From NCBI GenBank assembly GCA_037179515.1, contig JAXCGZ010003804.1, forward strand, positions 28,501-92,500: a stretch of DNA of 64,000 bases, read 5' to 3'. Made by a program: the position numbers and the translations under genes. The DNA is from Halocaridina rubra (Eukaryota > Arthropoda > Malacostraca > Decapoda > Atyidae). Of this stretch, positions 1 to 12,900 are shown in pieces. The first letter of the stretch is position 1, and every line of letters begins with the position of its first letter. The notes under the pieces are model-generated. The model worked only from the letters and a program-made list of their open reading frames with translations. It made no database searches and was not told the DNA's origin.

Positions 1-1240
<1,240 letters not shown>

Positions 1241-1268
1241 TTTTAGACTGTATGTTAACAGTTCAGTG

Positions 1269-1618
<350 letters not shown>

Positions 1619-1790
1619 TGTGTGTGTGTCTGAAAATATCATATACGGTTATAATTTCAAAATGCATTATAGAACATATAAACAGACCTTATATAACTGG
1701 TAGGAGTATGAGGGTGAACTTTGGCAACACTGATAGAATTGAGGTCTTTTCTGTATAAGCGACCAGTTTCGTTCTTTCCCAAACGTAAAC

Positions 1791-2654
1791 ATGGCGTTGA
1801 ATCTCGTGGCAAAAGTGCACCCAGTGGTATTTTTTACGATTGTTGACTCCTATGAGAGGCGACTCCAGGATGCACATCGTGTTATTGGAACATTATTAGG
1901 TGAGAAGTGGTTTAATTGTGAAACATTCGGTCTGGAAGCCCTCTTTGGATTTGGCCTGGGAACACCTACAGTTTTGCGGGCCGTAACAATGTTCAAAACC
2001 TACCAATAGATGGCGCTAGGCTCTAACTAGAAAACTGGCGGATGAATACACAACAAAAATGGCGATAATAGGCATACGGAACAATTTTTTTACAATCCTA
2101 ACTAAAAATACCCAATCTCTTAGCCAGTCGAACTACTTACTTGAGCAGAGGGGTGAGGTCGTTGAGCGGCATGGCCGCAAAACTGTAAACGGTATTATTG
2201 CATTATAGGATCACCTCTCATTTCCAGTTGAAATTAAGGTTTTCTGCTAGTTTTTTTATGTGTTTTAAGCGAATCTGACCTTTATTTGCTCCGGAAATTA
2301 GTCCTTCACTCCGAAAAATTAACCTTTAGTTAAAAATCGCTGGGAAAAATTAACCGTTAGTTAAAAATCACTGGCTTTCTGGTAAGTGAAGAGTTGCTGT
2401 AGCCGCCCGCTACTCAATTTCAAATCGCGCTCTGAGTTAATGAAATAATGGGGTTAGGTTAATTTAGGTTAGGTTAGTTTAGTTCAAAACATAAAAAACT
2501 ACCAAAAAAAAAAAAATTATATCAATTTGAAAATAGAGGTGGTCCTATAATGCAATTTTACCCTGTAAACTACCCCTGGCCTGCAACCTCTCATTTGACA
2601 GATGGTTGTGAATACCTTGTGGCTTTTTCCTGGAAAATATTGATAGACTACGCC

Positions 2655-2692
<38 letters not shown>

Positions 2693-5600
2693 CCTCCCCC
2701 GTTAAGATAAGAAGTTAATATCTTTTCCTCTGGGATTGGTCCCATGGAGGTAATTACTTCCCTTGCCCAGGTTCCAGTCCAAGCATTTAAAATTATTACT
2801 GTTGTAGCCTCAGAGTTCATTGCCCTGATAGTTAGATGAACTTAGTGTCAGATTGTATATGAAAACCAAAAAATATCCTGGAATCTGTACATTTTGATGT
2901 TTTGTAAATGCTCTGTACTGATGATCATGACCGTAATTTTAGTGATATCTAATACGTGAACAGCATATAATTTTTATTCCTCTGCACTTTTTTAATAAGG
3001 CTGATATATATTTTTATTTTTTAAGAAAAAGATTAAAGAATAAAATTCGATTTACTAAATATATAGTCCTGTAAGGTTTTCTTTGGTAAGTTTTTCCCTT
3101 TAACAATAAATACACTTTGCGGGGCTTGTTTATAACTCTCCCAAGAGGACCTGGAGAGGCAATGTCTTTCTCATAGGTGCACCCTCTGGAGCTGCAACAC
3201 AGAAAAGGAGCAGCAAAAGAGGCCAACTGCCACAACCAACACCTGCCCCCCACAGGGCTAGAGAACCTTGGAAAGTCTTCGGCTAACCAGGCAAAACCTT
3301 ACCTATTATCATGACACAGTAACGCAATTTTTTGTTCGGTAAAAAATAACTCTAACCATCATTTCTTGAATACTTTCTTGGCAAAGACATTGATAGCAGC
3401 CCAGGAACACATGAGAGACTACACTACACACAACCACATGCCCTACCAACACTTCATACACTCCCTGATATCTCTCGGGTAAAGCCCAGGATTGGCAGTG
3501 ATTTTCCCTAGTGACTTTGAGTGGTTCAGCCAGGCCGCTCATTGAACAACAGAAATAACACTTCCAATAATGTCTGATATATTTTTCATAAACAAATGCC
3601 GCTGTTAGTTTGAAATTCGTTGGTTATTCTCCTCTATTCTTCTTCATTTGAGATAATTGTACTGAATCCAGCAGCGATCTAGACACACAAACTCCTAACC
3701 AGTAACATCTTTCCTTTGTAACCAATTACTGAAACCCTTGCTTTTCAGTTTGGCATTCTGCCTTAAACTGAGAAGAGTAAAGCTGCTTACAAGAAAAGTT
3801 TTAAGGTCTTGAAACAGAGTTACTTCGCATTCCTACTAAAGTTTGTTTCATCATACGTATACACACTCATTTAAAAAGTGCAGGTTGAGTTATTATGTAG
3901 TATGATACACGGCAGATGCCAAATTCTACCTTGATTTGAAAAGCAATGTCATTTTGGTGTTAGTTATATGCTAGCCATGGTAATTTTTTAATCACATAAG
4001 CACATGTTTAGTTATGTGAGGTCAGTGATATTTAGATACTGCGTTGGCAGAGATACGTATGAAATATGAATGAGGATACCATTACATATCCTGCATTTCT
4101 AAGCCTAAGAAGAAAAAAGAAAATTAAAAATGCTGCTGTTTTTGCAATGAGAACAGTTATCACTCACACTCACATCAGCTGTAAAAAGAAGAATCCAGAT
4201 TTGCCGAGTACACTCATAACAAGTAACGGAAGTGTCTTTCTTGTTAGGCAGTTTATCATTCTTCTATGTTTAGGTGTAAACATAGTTTTAATGTGCTTTT
4301 ACTGCTACGAGGATTGTGAATACCGAATGTAAAAAAGCATGAGGTTACTTTCAAATGTAATCTTAATTGTGAGTGACCACTTTATTAGTGGATACTCATG
4401 AAAATGTCACTAAGAGATCTTGTAAACTTTCAAGAATTGTGAAGTGTTATATAACCTTATGCCCAGAGATATAAAATTTATGATTGGAGAGAGTAGCACA
4501 GAATTGAAATTGTTACTACCATTACACACAAAGGACATGCATGTGTAATTGTTTGTCATAACCGGAGTTGGGAGGAGTTGACATTTATTGAATCTTTATT
4601 ATTTTTGCAAAGTTTTACTTACTTGAGGAATAGGATTATTCATCTTTTATATCAAGATTTTATGGCAGAATATTGTAAGATTATATTAGCTGCCTGTTAT
4701 TTTTCTTGCTATAACATTTATTTTGTATTTCTTTTCATATATCATGGCGTATCCTGCTGGAACTAGCTGGGTGACGACCTGGGGTAGCTAGGTTTTACTG
4801 TGTCCCACCTATTTTCACTTTTACCAGTTGTTTAGTAAGCACTATCTTATCTGTAACTGCTATTTCCAACTCAAATTGGGGGTAGACACAGACATGTTGG
4901 AAAAATATTAGCCGAGGAGGACAGGCTTACCAGCCTCTAATCTTAAGTTTTATATTCATTCCATGATCCTACTGCTAATTATATCATTTTTGATAGGATC
5001 CTACAGTACTTTTGGAATTTTAGTATGGTATTCATTCTGCGGTCATGACTAATTCTTAGGGTAATTTTTCTCTTAACCATATTCCACAGAAGCCAGCAGA
5101 GTGGCAATTACTCTAACAGGTTAAAAAGGTATTAGAAGTTTATCTTATCCAACTCAGTCCTCTCATGGTTGACTTACCATACCATATATACCAAGTGACT
5201 TGTTTTGTGATACCATTACTTCCCATATGGTGTGAATGTTCGTTATGTATCCTAGTTCTTCATGAACTCACGCAGCATTTAAGCATATACAGCTTAACTT
5301 AGAATCCAATTGCTGGTTGCACAAGAATATAAATTCAACCAGAAAATTATTGCCTATCCCCAACTCCTTCATTCTTTTAAATAGGCACAAAGGAATAATA
5401 CCTAATTATATATTTCTTGAATATTACACATCTTGTAGGAAGAATTGAGCTCCTCATCTGTATTTTCTTTTGATAAAATATTGCTTAGGAACTATCACCC
5501 TTTGGGTACTTGCCTGAAGACTTTAATAAATATGTCTTTACAACTGTTGAAGCTTTCCCTCATAGTATGATTTTTCCACAGGCACCATTGGTGTTGAAAA

Positions 5601-8600
5601 AGGTGCTGTTGAGATAACTAATTGCTTCTGTGTTCCTCACAATGAGTCCAAAGAAGAGGTAAGTCCTCTTGTTCAAAATATTATAAAAATTACGTTATCA
5701 ACTTTTGTTTCCACAAATTTAACTAATCACGTTGTTCGCTTGATAAAATAATACAGTTTTTCGTGCACATTTTGTTACTTTAATGTTATATAAGATGAAA
5801 GACTTTAATAATTTTGTGTAATTTTTATAAAGTTTCCTGGGCATTTGATATTGTTCAATATTAATTGGAGCTCATGAAGTATACCCATTTAATTAATCAT
5901 AATTTTTTTTTTCCTAAAGAACAACCTTGGTTTTATTTCAAATCCAATGTTATATACTCCTGAAAGTGATTGCATTTTTTTCATATTTATCATAACTTTC
6001 GTGTCTGTATAATAGTATTCTGCTACTTTCCTCTTTAATTTTGATATTTCTATGTATACAGGTAGCTGTTGAATTGGACTTCGCAAAGGACATGTATGAG
6101 CTTCATCGCAAGGTCAATCCCAACGAGGCCATCGTGGGATGGTGGGCCACCGGCCATGAGATCACAGATCATTCTCTTCTCATCCATGATTACTATTCAA
6201 GAGTTACAAGCAGTCCCATTCATCTGACAGTAGACACAACTCTGCATGGAGGAAGGATGAATATCAAGGTCATTTGTAAATGGAAATGGTTTAGAAGTTC
6301 ATGCATCTTTAGTTTTTTAGGATTTTAAAATGTGCAATCATTTTTATATTATTCCTTTGTAAGCCATTATTTTTATTTCTTTAGAAGAATTTGAGTTTTT
6401 ATTGATTTAACAAAAAATAATATTCAAAATTTTATATCCAAAATTTCCCTCCGACGCAATGTTACTTTTGAAGTTCTTATTTCATTTTAACGTGAACTTT
6501 GCCTTGCTAGAGTTTTAGCCATGTAGTACTGAACTTTAAAAAAAAAAAAGTTGTAATATTATTATTAAAGCTTTCCTTAAAGGGATAAGACTTATTAACA
6601 TTGTCCTGATTTTACAGGGATATGTTAGTGCCAGTATGGGTGTTCCAGGTCGCACCCCAGGAACCATGTTTGCTCCCATTCCAGTAGAAGTAATTTCTTA
6701 CTCTCCAGAAATTGTTGGATGTAAGCACAAATTCCTTAGCTTTTTCATTTTATTTTTAATTATCCTATCAATAATATCAATGTTAGAGATGTATAGCTCA
6801 TGTTGGCTGTCGCAAGGAAACATGAATAGGTTTCAAGGATGCAGGTCCAGTGGTACCTCTCAGCATGTATATTGTAATATGTATGCTGGGATCTTAAATA
6901 TCATTGAATGTTTGTAAAGGAATATTATCATAACAGTATTTTTAATTTAACATTTATAAATTATTGCTGTTTTTCGGCTCATGATAGCATTTAAATAAAC
7001 ATCCCCAAATTTGGGAATGTAACATACATAAAAATTACTGAGACACTGTTTTCCTCTTTTAGCTAATGTTACCCAGAAGAGCAAATACAACAGGCAGCGT
7101 CTTGTTGAACCAACCACAGATCTCCATCTGATATCTGAAGCCACTCAGAACATGGAATCTACTCTAGATGTTCTTATTAGTAAGTTTCATGCCATTTCCA
7201 CATTATGCAGTTAACTAATGATCTTTTCATAGTTTGTTACTTTTATTTAGAGGAATGGTTGACGAATGCAATGGAAATAGTAAGATATATACGTCATCCA
7301 TACTTGATGTAGTAACGCAGCCAAGAAATAGCATAGTTTTTATGATATTTTCCAACATTAATCCATAAAATGTCAGTGATGCAAGCAGGGTTTCTTTAAC
7401 TGGAAAAGAGCCAATGATGCATGATTTCAGACCTTCACTTTCCTCGCTTCTAGCCCATTTATTTTTTGGCAATTGCAGAACTACAACAGAGGGAGATTGT
7501 CATTTCCCGCTCATCTATCCCATTGAGGAGCGGGCACAGCCCATTCATAAAATCCACTTTGACATTCCTTATAAAGTACCTCTCCTGATTACACAAATTT
7601 TTTTTCCAATACCAGATAGACAAGGAATATGTATAATGAGAAAACCCAAATCTAAGTTTGTTTTCAAAGTCTCCCAATCATAGGAATAAATTTTATCATA
7701 TAATTGTAACACTGTCTCCAGAGAATATAAACAAGATGTGATATTTAATTTGCGAGATCCATTTATCCTTTAAAAAGTATAAAAAGAGGTTTTCACATCA
7801 GTCTTTACGACTCCTATAATACTTCATGATTGCATGAAGGCTTTCCTTATACAGACATTAGGTTTCCCATTGGGATGGATCATTAAATCATGCTTTGAAT
7901 GCCGAGGCATAAGCTGTGCTTTTGAATTCTGTAGCTTTTATGGAGAAAAGTGTAGCATAGTAGTATCAACCAATAATTAGACTCTTTGACCACTTCCAGA
8001 TTACGTGGATGATGTTCTAAATGGAAAGGTGATTGCTGACAATTACATCGGACGTGAATTAACCAGAATGGTGAATCAGGTACCCAAAATGTCTGCCACT
8101 GATTTTGAGGAGATGCTGAATACAAACATGAAGGTATGTTTTATTTCGATATTGTTTAGATTTACATTACCATATCAGCAAATGTATATCAAAAGCATTT
8201 TTATTATTTTTTTTTTTAAACCGTTACTGTATTTAAAACATGAAATAAGGCTGTGAAGCACCTGAGGTCTAAAAGTTTTTATTTTTCCACTCACTACAAT
8301 ATCCTGCTGGTGCCAACAGGTTAACCTTATCAGTTACAGAAAAACTGATGTAGAAATGTTTTTCTATATTTTCTTATTTTATCAGATGCTTAGTAGAGGA
8401 AAAATTGAGAGTGCCAGCCTGCTCTCCAATTCGTGGGTTTATGACATTTGAAATTCATTATTTTTTCACCTCGTAAGATAAAAGTTTAGAAAACTTTCTA
8501 ATATCTTTTCTCCCCTTGACAGGATCTGTTGATGGTCATTTATCTATCCCAGTTAACCAAAGTTAATGTCAGCTTGAATGAAAAACTGACAATGTTGGTA

Positions 8601-8612
8601 GCAACACAGTAG
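1791..8612 (+). CDS. eIF3f: eukaryotic translation initiation factor 3 subunit f (seven exons)
   Basis: Subunit f belongs to the eIF3 complex, which helps assemble the 43S preinitiation complex in the cytoplasm. Exons are 1791-1899, 5582-5658, 6062-6268, 6618-6720, 7063-7179, 8000-8133 and 8523-8612. All junctions are GT-AG and the phases agree, giving 278 aa, near the length of insect eIF3f and shorter than the human protein, which has an N-terminal extension. Recognisable family segments are [46 protein letters not shown] and LVNQVPKM-type (here MVNQVPKM). Together they form an MPN domain (about residues 5-140) and the C-terminal helical region. No JAMM zinc-binding motif is seen, as expected for this subunit. 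Exon 3 uses a weak donor (GTCATT). Intron 1 is 3.7 kb. The start is the first ATG of the conserved N-terminus. The gene converges on the minus-strand GPX4 gene. Confidence 0.95.
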
Positions 8613-8655
8613 TCTTCATCAGTTGTTGTAATGATTAAGGCTATCTCTAAAGCCC

Positions 8656-8751
8656 AATAAATATGTAAGGCAACGAACTATGCTTTTTTCTTTTCTTTTT
8701 TAACCTTTATAACAAAGTCATCCCAGCTGCAGATCGAGTGTGGAGAATAAA
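8656..8751 (+). terminator. eIF3f polyadenylation signals
   Basis: AATAAA occurs at 8656-8661, 44 bases after the stop codon, and again at 8746-8751. Confidence 0.7.
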
Positions 8752-9440
8752 CATTTTTTAAATGTTACGTACACCACATCCCATTGAGCTGCAAGGTAGC
8801 AGGGCTCCATCATACCTGAAAGGCCTCACCTCTGCTATGAGTTCTATGCAGAGAAATAAATTCATGGAGAGATTATTCCCCCCCCCCCACATTCCTTTAG
8901 CTGCTTTTAAGACATGCTTTTCCCCACAATGGATGGAAATAGATTGGAATGAAATAAGAAACTTTTCTTCAATTTTATTAAATACATGATGAAAATTTGT
9001 AAACTAACATTAACTTCCATTATCCATGTAGCCACCATCAGTGCCGTCAAGATGAGAAATCTTGAGGGATTCTTTTACATACAAACAGGAATTCGGCAAG
9101 GAAGTCTACTGTTTGTCATGTCAGGACTTTCTTTGGTACCTAAAGAGATTACTGACATTGGCAATACAGATAATGCAAATCAATGCTATCTTGCATCAGT
9201 TTCAATTATAAACATTTAAAGAATTACATCAACATGCGAAATGACTTAAAACGGAAAGTACTGAAATTATACACAACTTATAGAAAACATATATTATTAG
9301 TTTTCGAAGGATGGAGTGATCTATTTCAATGAACATGTTCTAAAACTGATTTAGGTTGGCTGTACAAACCATGTCCTAAAACTGTTATCCCCATACTAAT
9401 GCCTCTCACTAAAAGTATATGTATTAAATTGCCTTATTAA
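8752..9440. other. intergenic spacer between convergent genes
   Basis: AT-rich DNA between the eIF3f poly(A) signals and the GPX4 poly(A) signal. Includes a C(10) run near 8880. No coding segment is recognised. Confidence 0.6.
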
Positions 9441-9446
9441 TTTATT
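9441..9446 (-). terminator. GPX4 polyadenylation signal
   Basis: TTTATT on the plus strand reads AATAAA on the coding strand. It lies about 520 bases after the stop codon and downstream of the SECIS-like hairpin. Confidence 0.65.
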
Positions 9447-9790
9447 TTTTTAGTAATATAACAAACATACCTTTCAATTGGCATATAAAGTGTTCAACTA
9501 GAGGCTACAATATTAATTACAAAGAATATGCAATTATAAATAACTTAAAATGGATTTAATTATAATTAAAACTGCAGAATAATAAGTTTAAATTCAAACA
9601 TTGTGAAAGGGCACTTACAAAAATACTATATTAGAGCTATTTTCAACACCACGAAAAAATCTTTCAAATGCAAAGTAAGTAAGGCGTTTATGTATAATTC
9701 TATTTCATATGATGACTAGATGGTTCATATAATAACTATGGCACAGGAAATATAGCAAACAACTGTCATAAGATATAACCATAATAGCAA

Positions 9791-9885
9791 CTGGAAAGAA
9801 ATCCATTTGTAAGTATTCTTCCAGTATACATACCTTTAAAAAAAGTTTACATGCATACCTTCATAGTGAGTGGATTACCAACCAG
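9791..9885 (-). promoter_or_regulatory. SECIS element (selenocysteine insertion) in the GPX4 3' UTR
   Basis: Read on the minus strand. The 5' core ATGA is at 9864-9861, then a 12-nt stem strand, an apical AAAC at 9848-9845, the returning stem strand, and GGAA at 9822-9819 giving the tandem G.A pairs opposite ATGA. The upper helix pairs GTATGCATGT with GGTATGTATAC, using G.U wobbles. The lower helix pairs AATCCA with TGGATT and CTGG with CCAG around a 5x5 internal loop. Geometry (12 nt from quartet to apical A's) and position (about 100 nt after the stop) fit a eukaryotic SECIS. Folded by eye only. Confidence 0.8.
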
Positions 9886-9967
9886 ATAACTAGATATGGT
9901 TATGAAAAGCTACCCTTACATGATGGCCTATGTATGGCCATTTCTTCTGATAATCAACAAGAAAGCA

Positions 9968-12900
9968 TTACATGTATTTCTCCAAATCCTTCTCAACTGC
10001 AGGCTGTAAAATAAAAAAGGTTATCATGAAATTTAAGACCAAGAGGCAATTTGCAAAGTCTATTCATAAAATTCACTTTATGACATTCCTTGCAAAGTAT
10101 CTTTCAAGGTTACAGTCAAATTTTTTTTTCCAAGACTTGCCAAAATATATTTAATGTATTTACTGAAAGCAGTCAAAACCATAGTTCTTACCAATACATT
10201 CATAACTCAGGAGAAATACATATTACAGTACTTGTATTAAGAGCCCATGCCTATAGTTTGTAGTGTATGAAATGGGAGGGCTAAAAAAAAATGAAAATGG
10301 AAGCACTGCCATTACAGTACATGAAAGAGCACATGGAATAAAGAATGGAAAGATGAGATTGGGAACCAGTAGACAGAAAGAGGAAAATTAGATATGGAAT
10401 ATGTGGGCCACTGTTCGAACAAAAGTTATTTCTATGAAATGGATGATACCTGAGATCACTCTATCTGGAAATCATAACAGGACAGGAGATGCAAAATAGA
10501 AACCTGTCTGAAGGGTAGTCCTTATACAATAATGTTTGAAGTAACAAAGACCGGAAACAAATAAAAGCAATATAAGATTGAAGTTTCTCTGGTGATGCAG
10601 ATATTATAAGGGGTTCTACATATGGCTAACTGTGAAGGTTGCATAAGAATTTTAAAGCTAACTGTTGCAGGGTTGGATACAGTGATCGCACCTACTGATG
10701 CAAAGTACAAGACTTCACTAACTTATCAATAAATAAACTTCAAGTCTGCAAGAGAAACTGAACGAAAAATGGAAAGCTGACTGCATAATAAGGAATAGTA
10801 TATATACATGAAATAACTGAACACCAAATTATAAGTGAGGAAAAAATTAGATAATACTGAGAACTAGTCTGTGACTCCACATGATGAATAGTATTACTAT
10901 ATTTTACTGGAATAAGGAAAGTTAACTAATAAATTCAAGAACTGAGGGTATATGTGAAGCATGAAAAATCTATTATTCTATCGTATAATGAGACTGAAAT
11001 CTCATCCTATGAATAAATACAATCAGCCCTCTATTTAATGGACAAAAAATGCATTTATTTTCTTTCAGTCCGAATTAGAAATTTTCATTCTAAAAGTCCC
11101 ACGCACAACTGATGGCTGCTTCGAGAGCTGGCCACTAGTTGGCATTGGTGCAGGCTCTCACTTTGTTTACAAGTAGCGCCGTGTTCATATTTTTCACAGA
11201 AAGAAGATTTTATTTGAAAAGTCCTAAGCTCGCAACTGACTAGATTTTGCTGGGAGAGCTGGCTGCCCATCTGTTCTGGCATCGGCCCTCAGTCTCTATA
11301 AAGTGAACTTCCGTAGCGGTAACATGTGCTCGTTATTGTTCCGAAATCGTGGACTTGATTTGTGTGTTTCAGAGATTTATTTATAACAGCTATAGCAATT
11401 TTCTATACAATACAGTAAGCAAGTCATTTGTAGGAAAGGAATAAAGTAGAAAGAGACTCAATTGAAGTATAGCTCAAAAGCTTGAGCTGATTAAACAGTT
11501 AGAATGTGGTGTATCAGTGAAGCGTGTTTTTGAATATGGCGTGAAGCAGCAAGCCATTCTGATATTCGTAAGTTGACACCAAAAATAATGGGTTGCGCCT
11601 CTGAATATTCTGTGCAGGGCTATTCTAATTCTACTCATTTGCTTATTGAATGCAAGCATATCTCCAGTCTTCGCAAAGCTGTTATGAGAAAGCAGGATCA
11701 GAGCAGTGAACAGCTCAAATTAGGTAATTTTTTCAAAGCTGTGACACCCTCACCTGGCCAGCCAATACTTGGTTCATCTGGCCAAAGGGAGCACCCCTCT
11801 ATTCTTAATCACAACTTTTCTTAGTATCACTGGAGCTGGAAAGCTCCGATGACTCAAATAAATTTCTGAGCCCTCCCAAAACTACAATCACGGCATATCA
11901 AGAACACCTCTTTATCATCCATAGTAAAGGAAAATCTGATTTTATTAAAGTACTGTATTTTAATCAACTGCATGTGCATTTACATTTTTTATGTCTTTTA
12001 AACAGATTCACATTGAATGTTGTGTATCGAGCGGTAATTGATGAAATGTATTACAGAGTTATTCTTCTTCCTTTCTTAACGCAAGTGTTGACATCAGCCA
12101 CTAAAAGCACCCTCGCCAGATTTAATGGACAAGTACATTTAACAGACCGAGGTCTTCTTCAATTAGTCAGTTAAATCAAGAGTCGAGTGTAATACGAGTG
12201 TATGTAGTATTCATTGTATATAAAAATAAAGACGTGGAAGCACACAAAAGTTATTCAATAAGAATTAAAATTAAATTTAATTACAATCTAGTATCTTAAA
12301 GAAAAGACCACTAATTACATGGTCTTTTCATATACTTTAGAGGTACTAGAAAGCTGATTATCATTACAGCAATTTAAAGAAATAAATGTCAAGATTGGTT
12401 TGGCTTTCAATACAGGATACATTAACTTACTGTATGCTAACTGAATGCCAAACCATTTGACAGTGCTAGTCAGAGGCACAACTGCCTCTCCAGGAGCCCT
12501 GGACATTTTAGGTAAAATAATGAAGACAACAAACACACAATAAATACTCACAATGGGATTGGTCTGTGGAGAATAGCGAGCAACTGGGGTGCCTTCCTTA
12601 TCTACAAGAAATTTAGTGAAGTTCCACTTGATGAAGTTACCAAGTGTCCCTCCCTGTTTAGATTTAAGATAATTGAACAATGGGTGGGCATCATCACCAT
12701 TAACCTTAATTTTAGAAAACATGTCAAACTTGACCCCAAAGCCCTCAGCAAATTTCTTGATTTCTGCCTCTGATCCTGGTTCCTGAAATGAAGAATATCA
12801 AATCATACCATACTCGTTAAGGAGTAACTAAGAAATTAAATACATTGTTACAGAAAGTAATAGGATTCTTTTCATAGTATGGGTGTTTGCCATTAAGGGC

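Noticed and set aside
1791..2009. Single-exon 72-aa frame starting at the eIF3f ATG
   Set aside because: Only the first 36 codons are coding; the rest reads into intron 1 past a good GTGAG donor.
12315..12722. 135-aa minus frame as an independent gene
   Set aside because: Its N-terminal half is GPX4 exon 5; the rest is intron read-through beyond the GTGAGT donor at 12551.
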